64,000 nt of DNA from Collinsella sp. AF20-14LB (GTDB lineage Bacteria > Actinomycetota > Coriobacteriia > Coriobacteriales > Coriobacteriaceae). The stretch spans positions 12,660-76,659 of the forward strand of contig NZ_QRWD01000001.1 of assembly GCF_003459505.1 (NCBI RefSeq), given 5' to 3'. The notes beneath the pieces were generated by a model, which was not told where the DNA came from, searched no databases, and was given only the letters and a program-made list of their open reading frames with translations. This document shows positions 24,375 to 33,648 of this stretch, piece by piece; positions within the stretch are counted from its first letter, which is position 1; every line of letters starts with the position of its first letter. Both the position numbers and the translations under genes were made by a program.

Positions 24375-27300
24375 TCATGAGGCCCCGCAATCGCCGTTTC
24401 GGTTTTCCGCGGTACTCTGCCTATTTCTCGCAATTAGCGATTTTGGCGAATCACAAAAGAAGATCTTTTTGCTTGCTTTTTGCAGCGTGCTTGGCTTGAT
24501 GTTTGGCGTATTGATGATGTGTTTGTTCGTTATTACCTGAATGCAAAGAATCTCGAAACGCCTGTTCTCCTTCTGCGCTTTTTCCATTAACGTTACTGCT
24601 TGGTCTATATAATCCTCTGAAGAGAATGTGGAGTTTTCCATCATCATGAGACGCTGAATTCGATACGTCGAGCACTCTTGTTCGCGTGTGCTGAGTAGCT
24701 TAACGGTATCTCCTGTAGAACAATAATATGAAGCTTGGTCGTAAACGCTGAGACAGGTGGCAATTCCAACCTTGTATAGGATATCTTTCAGCTCGTCTTT
24801 TGTGATATTCGATAGGCTGCCATCCTCAGAAATAATCTCAAGCAATTGGTCGATTATTTCGTCATAGTTTTCATCTGTTTTGTGCAGCATTCCGAAAATA
24901 ATTCTGTTGGGCAATTCATAAAGAGCCTTAATTGTCTGGTATTTTTCAATTTTGGGTGTTGTTGCAAAATGCATGACGAATGATTTTCCAGCTATTTCGA
25001 GATACTTAAGCGCGCGCAGTATTCTATTGCTGTTGGTGAGCCGGTCCTTTTCGTCGTAGTCGTAAAGGCCGGCATATTCCAGTAGGCCTTCTTCCTGGCG
25101 CTTATTGGATATCTCTTCCTCGCACTGTGAAACCATATTGTCAGCAGCGTGTCGATCGTCCTCGTTTGCCATATTTATTTTTGCATATTGACCGGTAGTC
25201 AAAAAGCGAATGTTTTTCGCTTCAACGGAAAACTCCTCGAACGGGGAGAGTGCTTCTTCTGCGCAAGAGAGAAGCTTTCCTGCAAAGCTAGAATTATTTC
25301 GCAGATACGATAAGAAGAGAAGAATATTCTCATTGATGTTGAAGCAGATGTTCTCGACCAGGTAATCTACGTCACCGTGTATATCATCTCCCTTATCTTT
25401 CATAAGGTTAATTCGCCTTGCGACAAAGTAAGCGAAGACAGTGTTAGAAATGAAATAGTAGCATGGTGCCGTCTCCCCCATGCGTATTATGTCTGCTTCG
25501 CATGCGAGCTCAACGAAATCTCTTGGGCAGCTTTCGAGGGCATACTCATCAGCGTATTGCTGGATTTTATCGAAAAGGGTGCTGGCCTCAATTGTGGCGT
25601 TTTTGGCTTTATGCATGCGGTACGCGATCTCGCCTAGAAGCGCGAGGGCTTCGCGGACCCCGCCCTCCTTTGTCGCTCCGTATTTCGATTTGCTCCATGC
25701 TTGTCTTAGCCGGTTTACAATATTAGCTTCGAAGATTTCGTTAAAAGGAATTGTCTTTTCCCTGCCTGTAGGGTTTTTATCGGCATAGTAGATGACACTT
25801 TGAAGGATGAACTCCGGGCTGAGGGAGAAGATGTCGCTATGCGAATGGACAGCCCTATCGATTGCTCCAATAACCCCCTGGATATTATTGGGTGCAACAT
25901 GTAGTTCTCGACATGTGTTGTATACCAGCTCGTCCCTTTTACCTTTAAAGAAGTTTTTGATGCTATAGGTGACTATGGCATCGTCGTCCCCCAATTCTCT
26001 CCGAACATCTTCGATGATGCCTGTGTCGATTTTTTGAGATGAAGTAAGGACGACGCAACCGACATTGTTCAGGGCCTCTCGAATGAACGCTGCATCTGAT
26101 CCGTTGCGTTTTAGTCTGTCGAAATCATCGATAAATAGGACTTTCTTCTGGATGGAAGATTGTTTAAATCTCGCTGAGGCTGACTCATTACGGCCGTATT
26201 GCTCTCCAATCAAGTCGTCAAAAAGATACTTAATTGATGGTCTACTATTGCTTTCGCCAAGAAATAGCGGGCTGTAGCCTTGGGCGATACTTGAATTGTA
26301 CAGATGCATTAAGAGCGCCGTTTTACCCGAACTTTTTGAGCCAACGATATTAAGGCATGGGTTTGTGCTGATGAAATCAAAGAACTCACTGTCTGACGCG
26401 ATGACGGGAAAGGGGCCATCGTCAACATGAATGCTGGTTTCAAGGACTGGAAAAACGAAATAGCTTTCCAATGGGGCGTTGATGAGGTTGAAGTTTGGTT
26501 TCAGCGCTTCTATGAATTCTGTATTGGGAATGGCTTGACCAGGTGTTTTCGGTCTCAAAGTCATTAATTCACGGTTGTGTTCGGTGTATATGGAACATTG
26601 CCTGTCCCAAATGAAGTAAATTGTTGTGAGCAGCATCGTCTCAGAGTTGTAATGTAGTAGCGAGAATGACGACTCGTCGTATGATGAGGTACTTATAACA
26701 CCGCCCCTTGAAACGGTTAAGTGCTGTCTATTACTATTTGTATACGACTCGGCGAAGCCATCGTGCTCATGTCCTATAAACAAAATGTCGCAATGCTCAT
26801 ACAGTCGCTGCTCGAGACGTCTTTTCGATTCATCGTCGAACCACTCACAGCCATGGTGCATTATTACAATATTGAGATTCGTATTGCTACTTTTCTCAAT
26901 TGAGCATATCGCTCTTTCGGGAAGGTAATGTATCTCTTTGTCTGTTCGCTCTCTGGTTGAAAACGGAGCACTATTGAGCATCGTCGCCTTGATGCAGTAG
27001 GCTTGATCCCCGATGTCGAATTGTTCAGTGGAATCCGAGTATTCACTGCGAAAGAGGCGGTGCTCGTTTGCGAACTCGAAAAATGGATCCATTTTCTCGA
27101 GTTCATGCGCGTATGCGTCATCCAAGGAATTGCGTTTTCTTTCGATTAGCATTTCTGCAGTCGGGGAGCCTTGCGGTATCGAGATATCATGATTTCCTGG
27201 AACAAAGAGAATCCCTGGTTTTATTCCTTTGGAACGAAACCCGCAAATCAAATCATCGATCAGGCGTTTTGCGACGTGATACTCGGCTGCACTTCCTGAT

Positions 27301-27449
27301 TTCGCAAGGTCGCCAGAAATTATGAGGAATGCGCAGTCGAACGGTAATTCGCATGGAACAGTATCGACGATTCGGCGAATCTTATCCGATGAGTAGTCGT
27401 GGTTCACCTGAAGGTGAATATCGCTGAGATGGAGAAAGAGAACCTGCAT
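24375..27449 (-). CDS. Metallophosphoesterase-STAND NTPase fusion, defence effector candidate
   Basis: A 1024-residue protein joining a calcineurin-like phosphoesterase to a P-loop NTPase. All metal-binding motifs are present: DIH at residues 10-12, SGD at 45-47, GNHD at 85-88, MHH at 197-199 and GHEH at 226-229. A linker of about 100 residues is followed by Walker A GSKSSGKT (370-377) and Walker B VLFIDDFD (437-444). A long helical region to the C-terminus, with no obvious TPR periodicity, may be the sensor arm. This effector-NTPase-sensor order is that of bacterial STAND immune proteins. The start has GGAGGG seven bases upstream. It is strongly AT-rich compared with the core genome, a sign of transfer. 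It stands alone between MntA/HepT and the ugd fragment. A nuclease or nucleotide-degrading role is inference. Confidence 0.82.
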   Translation of the reverse strand: MQVLFLHLSDIHLQVNHDYSSDKIRRIVDTVPCELPFDCAFLIISGDLAKSGSAAEYHVAKRLIDDLICGFRSKGIKPGILFVPGNHDISIPQGSPTAEMLIERKRNSLDDAYAHELEKMDPFFEFANEHRLFRSEYSDSTEQFDIGDQAYCIKATMLNSAPFSTRERTDKEIHYLPERAICSIEKSSNTNLNIVIMHHGCEWFDDESKRRLEQRLYEHCDILFIGHEHDGFAESYTNSNRQHLTVSRGGVISTSSYDESSFSLLHYNSETMLLTTIYFIWDRQCSIYTEHNRELMTLRPKTPGQAIPNTEFIEALKPNFNLINAPLESYFVFPVLETSIHVDDGPFPVIASDSEFFDFISTNPCLNIVGSKSSGKTALLMHLYNSSIAQGYSPLFLGESNSRPSIKYLFDDLIGEQYGRNESASARFKQSSIQKKVLFIDDFDRLKRNGSDAAFIREALNNVGCVVLTSSQKIDTGIIEDVRRELGDDDAIVTYSIKNFFKGKRDELVYNTCRELHVAPNNIQGVIGAIDRAVHSHSDIFSLSPEFILQSVIYYADKNPTGREKTIPFNEIFEANIVNRLRQAWSKSKYGATKEGGVREALALLGEIAYRMHKAKNATIEASTLFDKIQQYADEYALESCPRDFVELACEADIIRMGETAPCYYFISNTVFAYFVARRINLMKDKGDDIHGDVDYLVENICFNINENILLFLSYLRNNSSFAGKLLSCAEEALSPFEEFSVEAKNIRFLTTGQYAKINMANEDDRHAADNMVSQCEEEISNKRQEEGLLEYAGLYDYDEKDRLTNSNRILRALKYLEIAGKSFVMHFATTPKIEKYQTIKALYELPNRIIFGMLHKTDENYDEIIDQLLEIISEDGSLSNITKDELKDILYKVGIATCLSVYDQASYYCSTGDTVKLLSTREQECSTYRIQRLMMMENSTFSSEDYIDQAVTLMEKAQKENRRFEILCIQVITNKHIINTPNIKPSTLQKASKKIFFCDSPKSLIARNRQSTAENRNGDCGAS

Positions 27450-27709
27450 TTCGCCCTCCGTTGTACCTTATCTAAATCCGCGCCGCACGGACGCAGACAA
27501 ACGCTCTGATGTTGATTGTACAGGATGCAGCCATTAGAGGATAAAAGCCGACCCTTTTGGTCGATATCGCTGTCTGAGTGCTCCCCGGAATGCGCTCACG
27601 AAGCTTCTAACGAGTATGCAAACCTCAACTCGCACGATTATGCGCGCGTCACCCAACCCCGTGCTGCGCGCCGCCCAAGCCAAACACAAAACTCGCCTCA
27701 GCCCACACT

Positions 27710-27747
27710 AAAAGAGAGGTGCACCGGCGCAAGCCGATACACCTCTC
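27710..27747 (-). terminator. Terminator downstream of the first ugd fragment
   Basis: A long minus-strand stem GAGAGGTGTATCGGC / CCGGTGCACCTCTC is followed by TTTTAG. It lies 45 bases after the old ugd stop and was probably the original end of the capsule operon. The rest of 27450-27792 holds only the promoter region of the phosphoesterase gene. Confidence 0.8.
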
Positions 27748-27792
27748 GATTCAATCCAGCAGTATCGCCACCAAACAGAGACCCCGTCTGCG

Positions 27793-27988
27793 CTAGTCCC
27801 TCTTAAACAGATCCCTCATCTACACCTTGTCTGCCACGTCCGCGAGCTCGTCGCTCCAGCGGTTGGCAACGATCGCGTCGCAGCCGGCCTTGAAGGCCTC
27901 CAGGTCGTGCGTGACCTCGGAGCCGAAGAACTCCGGCGCGTCCAGCGTGGGCTCGTAGACCACTACGGGCACGCCCTTGGCCTTCACG
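27793..27988 (-). pseudogene. ugd: 3' fragment of UDP-glucose 6-dehydrogenase, copy 1
   Basis: Encodes only the C-terminal end of Ugd ([20 protein letters not shown], then [20 protein letters not shown]). The Tyr codon after ADKV has become TAG, and the remaining MRDLFKRD and old stop are still readable. Upstream of the fragment the sequence is unrelated. It is a 196-base direct repeat of 30933-31128, with about 13 differences by my alignment. Ugd normally oxidises UDP-glucose to UDP-glucuronate for capsule synthesis; this piece cannot. Confidence 0.88.
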
Positions 27989-28148
27989 TCAGCATACTGG
28001 CGGCGGGGAGTCATGGTGGTCATTATTCGACGACTGGGATTGGTCAAAACAGCTAGACCATTAGTGGCAAAATCCTCTGGCGCTAACACGGCAAGAACGC
28101 TTTCTACGGATACGCATTCTTCGGCGGTTCGACGTTAACCATATTCCG

Positions 28149-30548
28149 CTAAAGCTCTGCCAAAAACTTTTCAGCGGCCTTTACCGCATCTCTCGACTTT
28201 CCCGTATCAACAGCCCATTCAGTTAGGCACTCTTTCTTGTCATAATAAACCTTCTTGTGCAACTCAAGCGCTTTACGCCCCTCGATGCGCGCCTCATCGA
28301 TCAAGCCAGCATCCTTGAGCTCTCTTGCTTTGTTAGAACTAACATTGGCCAGCTGAAATCTAGCTCTCAAATAAGAGGAATCTCCCGTGGGGAAACCACC
28401 GCTTTTAAAGCCTCTATAGGCTTTTTCAAGCATGTTTTCAGCTTCAGGATACTTGCCCATCAACATGTTGGCAACGCCCTTGTTGGTAAGCACGATTAAA
28501 GCCTGAAGGCTGTTTGTGCCAAACAGAGCCTTACGCGCTTTGTAGGCCTTGTCGTAATACTTCAAAGCCCTTTTAAGGTACTCTTGCCCTTCGGAAGCGT
28601 TGCCCTCTTGTTTAAGCTTGGCACCGTATTGTTGGCATGTTGCTCCGTAGTTGTTAATAAAGCGAGCCTCATCGGCATCTAGTTCCCTGGCTTTTTTATC
28701 CTTAAGCGCTCTCACAACTTGATTCTGATAGTAGAAAGCCTTGTCGAAGTCTTTGAATCGTTTCCAGGAAATACCAAGATCATTAAGCGCCGAAAGATAA
28801 ATGAGCCGTTCATTCGGATAATGCTTCCTTACGTCATTTAAAACTTCAACGGTATCTGCGATGGCTTGTTCATGCCATGTTCTTTCGCCTCTGGTTAACC
28901 AAAGTTGAGTTTTAAGAGCCGCAGTCTTGAGTTTTGCTCTCAAGAAATAAATGGTAGGTTCATCTGCAGGGCTTGTAGGAGCGTAAGAACATTGAATTTC
29001 TTTATAAAGGTCATATGCCTGCTCAACTTGACCGTTATGCCATGCCGCCTCGGCATATTGCATACGAGCATTAAAAGCTGCCTCGGATCCAAGAACGTCC
29101 ACACCTTCTACAGCAAGAAGTTGCCTTGCCTTGAGCACATGAAGTCTATAAGTATCCTTTGCATAGGCAGTCCTTTTATCGTCTGAACCCAACTGCCCGA
29201 GCAAATCTCCACACGCCTTGAAAAGCTTCAATACTACAGGGCCCTTAGCAGATCTACGAATGAGATCGGCGACAACCTCATGCATTTCGAAGCTATCTTG
29301 TCGCTTCCATACAAAGGAAAGATTTTCAAGTTGAGCAATAGCATTGGGATCAACGAAGGAGTCCCCCACTGCCATCATAAATTCGTAGTCCCAGTACTCA
29401 ATAAAAGCAGCGGGATAGATGGCAGGCTTAAGGGAGGCATCGAGGCCCCGTAAATACACTTCGACGAGATTATCATAATCAACAATGCAAAGAAGGTTAC
29501 GCCTTGCCTCTGTGACTGACGATCTATTAATCATGTCAGCAAGCATTATTAAGTATACGGGTATTCCTCCGGCTTTCTCCACAGCCAAGCTACGCAACTC
29601 GGAATCACTGACTCCGCATTTCACCAACAGTTCGTCTGCTTCGGTCAAGCTCATAGGCTCAAGCTGAACAGGAAACCGGACAACATTTCTCCATGCAAGC
29701 CTGCAGCGCCCAGCGACAATCCAGAGAGACCCCTTTGCCTCCGAGATGGTTTTCGCCCAATCATAACGACCCACTCGCCATTCACCAGCAACCCAACCCA
29801 GCTTCTCAAATGTATCCAGAAAGAAGATGAGCTTTCGTTCATTGCGACCAGTCCACGCTTCGATATCAGACTTAAGACTACCCGCCAATGACGTTTTCAA
29901 ATCACTGGAGGTTTTCTCTTCCGTTAGGCTCTTCCATTCATTACACGCTTTGGCATTTTTAATAGAATCAACTGCATATGCCCCAATCTCAATGGCAGCA
30001 TTAAGGATAGAGCCACCAAGGCCTCGGGTAAATTGATCAATAAAGGGAGCAGCAAGACCCGACAACATCGTCGAAATCTCGACTCCCTTATTTTTTGCCT
30101 GCTCAAAATCAGCGCAGAACTCGGCTTTAGCCAATGCAAAATTCGATGCTTTTGCTTTCCATGCGTAGTAATTCATCCTAAAGGTTGGACTTGGTACTCC
30201 GTTGCATGCAAGAAGATCCGAGAGCTCTTTTAGAATCTTTTCTTCAGAGGTTATCTCTTCTCCTTCAAAGCTATGCCTGGTAACGACGGTATTGTGGGTA
30301 AACTTATGAGTAAAGTCGGAGTACAACTCCTCCATGAGGAATGTCTTCCCAAGCCCGCCGGTCCCGTAGATCGAAAAGACCTTGCCAATCCCGTTTTCCT
30401 TCGAAAGCACTTCGGCAGCAACTTCTTGAATATGCGCTCGCGAACTTGCACGACCGCTCATCTCAGACGACGGCTTTAAGGTGTAGTCATTGGCCATGCT
30501 TGCTGCATAGCTCTGATCGTCGCCAAGAACCAAGACATCAGTTCCCAT
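28149..30548 (-). CDS. STAND NTPase with C-terminal TPR-like repeats, defence candidate
   Basis: A 799-residue protein. Walker A GTGGLGKT lies at residues 62-69 and Walker B LIFFLDTFE at about 240-248, followed by the helical and winged-helix parts of an NB-ARC-like module. From about residue 460 to the end there are helical hairpins such as QYAEAAWHNGQVEQAYDLYK and NKGVANMLMGKYPEAENMLE, the pattern of TPR repeats that sense ligands in STAND proteins. No N-terminal effector domain is visible: only about 40 residues precede the NTPase. A separate partner, perhaps the 54-residue protein encoded 30 bases upstream, may supply output. The start at 30548 has a weak ribosome site; an ATG at 30497 is the alternative. 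It is AT-rich and flanked by ugd repeats. Confidence 0.82.
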   Translation of the reverse strand: MGTDVLVLGDDQSYAASMANDYTLKPSSEMSGRASSRAHIQEVAAEVLSKENGIGKVFSIYGTGGLGKTFLMEELYSDFTHKFTHNTVVTRHSFEGEEITSEEKILKELSDLLACNGVPSPTFRMNYYAWKAKASNFALAKAEFCADFEQAKNKGVEISTMLSGLAAPFIDQFTRGLGGSILNAAIEIGAYAVDSIKNAKACNEWKSLTEEKTSSDLKTSLAGSLKSDIEAWTGRNERKLIFFLDTFEKLGWVAGEWRVGRYDWAKTISEAKGSLWIVAGRCRLAWRNVVRFPVQLEPMSLTEADELLVKCGVSDSELRSLAVEKAGGIPVYLIMLADMINRSSVTEARRNLLCIVDYDNLVEVYLRGLDASLKPAIYPAAFIEYWDYEFMMAVGDSFVDPNAIAQLENLSFVWKRQDSFEMHEVVADLIRRSAKGPVVLKLFKACGDLLGQLGSDDKRTAYAKDTYRLHVLKARQLLAVEGVDVLGSEAAFNARMQYAEAAWHNGQVEQAYDLYKEIQCSYAPTSPADEPTIYFLRAKLKTAALKTQLWLTRGERTWHEQAIADTVEVLNDVRKHYPNERLIYLSALNDLGISWKRFKDFDKAFYYQNQVVRALKDKKARELDADEARFINNYGATCQQYGAKLKQEGNASEGQEYLKRALKYYDKAYKARKALFGTNSLQALIVLTNKGVANMLMGKYPEAENMLEKAYRGFKSGGFPTGDSSYLRARFQLANVSSNKARELKDAGLIDEARIEGRKALELHKKVYYDKKECLTEWAVDTGKSRDAVKAAEKFLAEL

Positions 30549-30578
30549 TGCAGTACCCCAATCTATTAGCTTCAGAAG

Positions 30579-30743
30579 TTATCGATAATCGCTTCCGGTT
30601 TCTTTTCGAAGGGATTTCAAAGTTTTATCCTTTCTGGCCTTACGACCATCAGAGTTCCTAAGTGTTCCTGCAGGAAGGTCATGCTTCTTCTCGTAAGTGC
30701 CAACCGTACAATCGCTTCTGGTTTTCCTGACTTTTCCAAACAT
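30579..30743 (-). CDS. 54-residue basic protein directly upstream of the TPR-STAND gene
   Basis: A short gene with an excellent ribosome site, AAAGGAGGAAAGGA just before the ATG at 30743, and a stop at 30579. The peptide begins MFGKVRKTRSDCTVGTYEKK and ends in KSLRKETGSDYR. About a third of its residues are Lys or Arg, with one Cys and no hydrophobic helix. It lies 30 bases ahead of the STAND start on the same strand, so the two are probably one operon. I do not recognise a family. A role as effector, adaptor or inhibitor of the STAND protein is conceivable, on position alone. Confidence 0.72.
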   Translation of the reverse strand: MFGKVRKTRSDCTVGTYEKKHDLPAGTLRNSDGRKARKDKTLKSLRKETGSDYR

Positions 30744-30932
30744 TCCTTTCCTCCTTTATAGAACGTTATTTAGTCATGATGTTTGCGACAGCAAATAGTT
30801 CTAGATACGTGTCATTAGTATAAGGCGCACATCCTTCGCATCGCCAGGCGAACTAAATCAAGGCCCTAACAGAAATGAAGGGTATGAGGCAAAGAAATCT
30901 ATAGCAAACACGCAAAGAAATAAATATCGCGA

Positions 30933-31178
30933 CTAGCCCATCTTAAACAAATCCCTCGTGTACACCTTGTCCGCCACGTCCGCGAGCTCGTCGCTCCAGC
31001 GGTTGGCGACGATAACGTCGTAGCCGGCCTTGAAGGCCTCCAGGTCGTGCGTGACCTCGGAGCCGAAGAACTCCGGGGCGTCCAGCGTGGGCTCGTAGAC
31101 CGCCACGGGCACGCCCTTGGCCTTCACGCGCTTCATGACGCCCTGGATGGAGCTCGCGCGGAAGTTGTCGGAGCTCAA
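30933..31178 (-). pseudogene. ugd: 3' fragment of UDP-glucose 6-dehydrogenase, copy 2
   Basis: The last ~75 codons of ugd with an intact frame: [36 protein letters not shown] and [10 protein letters not shown] before the stop. The N-terminal NAD-binding domain and catalytic Cys are missing; homology ends near 31178. The fragment is the longer of two direct repeats that bracket the TPR-STAND gene. It lies where the capsule operon on the same strand would be expected to continue, which suggests an intact ugd once stood here. Confidence 0.88.
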
Positions 31179-31621
31179 TCCGAGGTGCTATGAAGCGCGT
31201 CAACAGGGCGCCGAGAAAGGAACCCATCTATTCAGCATAAATCCCCCCATCGGAACCAGCGATGGGATTGGAAAACAACTATTTCAAAAAAGATGTGATA
31301 CTTCGCAACAAGGCACTATAAGCTGCGTTGAGGAAGACGATCAATCATCTATGCCGCCATGTGAGAAATGGCCCCGTACACCTCCAGACGGACAAGTCCA
31401 TAACCTGATAGAAGCAAGGACACCCGTGCAACTAAGTGCTATGCCGAAACGGCAAGAGACCTACAGTTGATAAAATTGTAGAGACGCCTTCTTGAGACAA
31501 TTTGGCAGTCAACAGTGGCGCACAACCCGCTCATTGTCGCAACCCCCGCGATGTTACGCGCGGGTTGGCAGTGTCCACTTTGCGGTTAAAGTTGTTGCGC
31601 GGTTTTCCAATCACCGATGTT
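31179..31621. other. 443-base stretch without a gene
   Basis: No supported coding frame on either strand. A hairpin CAACCCCCGCG-ATGTTA-CGCGCGGGTTG lies near 31538-31566 but has no T-run on either side. The segment separates the capsule operon's last gene from the truncated ugd copy and is probably scar tissue from rearrangement. Confidence 0.5.
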
Positions 31622-32383
31622 TTAGCGATTTATCTTTTCGATCTGGGCTGCTATACGCTTCGCCATCAGGCGATACCCCTCGCCATTGGGATGAAAACGA
31701 TCTTTGTTGTAGCAGGAATCCCAGCCAGAAAACTCGACCTGAGACTTGAACAGGCAATAGAAATCGATGAAATCTAGAGAGCGCTCCGAAGCCAGAGTGC
31801 TAATCCTTTGACTATAAAGTTCGTACTGCTTGGGCGTCCCCGGGAATAACTTCTCGCTAATGTAGACACATGAGCAGGGAACGACTTTGAAGCCCAAGCC
31901 TAACAACCGGTCAAGCAGCTCTGCATACTGGGGCGAAAACGACTCCAGGGGCATCCATTGTTCCGTACCATCAACAATCTTGATCACGCCCGACAATACT
32001 TTTCTGCAAAGGTTATCAGCATGCTGCCCCATACGCTTTGCGAACGTGTGTGAATAAAAAGGGCGCGGCATGAGCATGCCTCCACCCTGGAATCGTTTGG
32101 GAATGTGCGGGAAAACACGACCTGTACGACTGGGACGAAGCTGCGCATCAACATTGCCATACAACACGACGCACACATCGCCTTCCCTTGTAAAGCGCAC
32201 TTTATTATCATTCAGCAGCTGCAAGGCGTAATCGACCATCGTGCCAGTATAGGCAAGGTTTACCACCTCGTAGGATTCACCCAGCAGTTGCGAAAGCTCG
32301 CCAGAAAAGTTTACTTTCTTGCTGCCAAGCCCCTGTGTAATACTGTCACCCAGCAGGTATACCTTGTTCTTGTCGTCACTCAC
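31622..32383 (-). CDS. SGNH/GDSL-family hydrolase
   Basis: A 253-residue esterase-like protein. The nucleophile block VYLLGDSITQG places catalytic Ser at residue 14, the oxyanion Asn block is YGNVDAQLR, and the Asp/His block is DRFHPNGEGY. No signal peptide is seen, so it should act in the cytosol. In capsule clusters such enzymes may add or remove acetyl groups on sugars; the substrate is not readable from sequence. It overlaps the upstream glycosyltransferase by 8 bases and is the last intact gene of the operon. Confidence 0.85.
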   Translation of the reverse strand: MSDDKNKVYLLGDSITQGLGSKKVNFSGELSQLLGESYEVVNLAYTGTMVDYALQLLNDNKVRFTREGDVCVVLYGNVDAQLRPSRTGRVFPHIPKRFQGGGMLMPRPFYSHTFAKRMGQHADNLCRKVLSGVIKIVDGTEQWMPLESFSPQYAELLDRLLGLGFKVVPCSCVYISEKLFPGTPKQYELYSQRISTLASERSLDFIDFYCLFKSQVEFSGWDSCYNKDRFHPNGEGYRLMAKRIAAQIEKINR

Positions 32384-33638
32384 TGCGCGCCTTCTCTACC
32401 AATTCCGTAATTGCTATAGCTGCATTCGTGTAATAGTCGTCCCAAGTCATATTAAGAGCGCACTTTCGCGCTGCCTCCGCCATGCCCGGAATCTTGCTTC
32501 GATTGTCGAGGAACCAGTTAATTTTGTCGCGAAGCGCCGCCGCATCCTGCGTGGGCACTACAAACCCATTCTCTCCTTCAATCACACAGTCGGCCGCACC
32601 CGTGTTGTCCGAGCAAACTACGGGCAGCCCCGAGGCAAAACCCTCCATGATGGAGAGGGAAAATCCATCTCCAAGCGATGGGAAGAGCATCACATCGGCA
32701 GAAAGCAGCCGTTCAGACACTTCATCGTGCTGAATCATTCCTTTAAACTCAATGTTTGAGGAAAGTGAGGCAATAATCGAATCTGGGATGCAAATAGAGC
32801 CCACGCAAACAAGTTGCGCACGCGATGCGTCAATATCTCTGAAAGCCTCCAGAAGGTAGGAAATCCCCTTGTGCTCAGCAACTTGCCCAAGATACACAAA
32901 GGTCAACGGCTCATCATCCGCTTTCGCCTGGCGCGGCGCATATAAAAAAGAGGAGACATCAACACCATAGTGGCACACCCTGCATTTGTCCTGGAGGATT
33001 CCCGAATAGCCAAGTGTGCGTTCAACGAATGTTGAGCCACACAAAAAAGCATCAGTAGCCGCAAGTTCGCGCTTTGTCCTATCAACGTCAATCGGATTCC
33101 AGATCCTCTTCCAGCCGTGAAGGCTATCCGAGAAGTCAGGCTTGAGCTGAACGTCCTTTTCGTACACAGAGCGTAAATAGAGAGCATTGCCAGCCGACAT
33201 ATCGGCTATGCAGATCGTAGAGGGCGACAGGCGCTTCACCTCTTCAAATAGAACGGCAGAATGGCCGTCGTATCCAACAACGGCGTCGGCTCCGGTTTTT
33301 GCAGCTAGCTTAGCGACTTTTCGAGCGAAACGGTCGTCGACAATGCGCTCTACCTGGGAGCACCAGCGCTTCGCAAACGACAGATTATGCGAGAACAAAA
33401 ATGCAAGTCCACCGAACTCCGAATATTGAATCACCAACTCGTTCGGGAGACCGTTGCTATGCCTAGCAGTTGCTTTCTTTCGCCAAAATGGCGGCAATAA
33501 TCTTGCCGTCATAGCCGTTAAGGTATGGGGACGATAGTATACCGTTGTGCAATATGCCTCAAGCATATGAGTACGATTGAGTGCTTCGGCCAGTCGATAT
33601 GAATGTTGGCGCTGTGGGTGCGCGACGATTATTTTCAT
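32376..33638 (-). CDS. Glycosyltransferase family 4 protein
   Basis: About 420 residues with GT-B fold signatures. The N-terminus is MKIIVAHPQRQHSYRLAEAL. The nucleotide-sugar half has FVYLGQVAEHKGISYLLEAF and the acidic motif SIMEGFASGLPVVCSDNTGA (E-X7-E region of family GT4). The ATG at 33638 gives a normal N-terminus, 10 bases after the flippase stop. The donor and acceptor sugars of the capsule repeat unit cannot be deduced. Confidence 0.86.
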   Translation of the reverse strand: MKIIVAHPQRQHSYRLAEALNRTHMLEAYCTTVYYRPHTLTAMTARLLPPFWRKKATARHSNGLPNELVIQYSEFGGLAFLFSHNLSFAKRWCSQVERIVDDRFARKVAKLAAKTGADAVVGYDGHSAVLFEEVKRLSPSTICIADMSAGNALYLRSVYEKDVQLKPDFSDSLHGWKRIWNPIDVDRTKRELAATDAFLCGSTFVERTLGYSGILQDKCRVCHYGVDVSSFLYAPRQAKADDEPLTFVYLGQVAEHKGISYLLEAFRDIDASRAQLVCVGSICIPDSIIASLSSNIEFKGMIQHDEVSERLLSADVMLFPSLGDGFSLSIMEGFASGLPVVCSDNTGAADCVIEGENGFVVPTQDAAALRDKINWFLDNRSKIPGMAEAARKCALNMTWDDYYTNAAIAITELVEKARSE

Positions 33639-33648
33639 GGACTGAATC

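Noticed and set aside
27989..28089. Upstream part of the ugd copy 1 frame (MTTMTPRRQYAD) as a genuine N-terminus
   Set aside because: It does not resemble Ugd and is probably a chance in-frame join at the recombination breakpoint.
31538..31566. GC-rich hairpin as terminator of the capsule operon
   Set aside because: No T-run on either strand. The better candidate for the original end is the terminator at 27710-27747.
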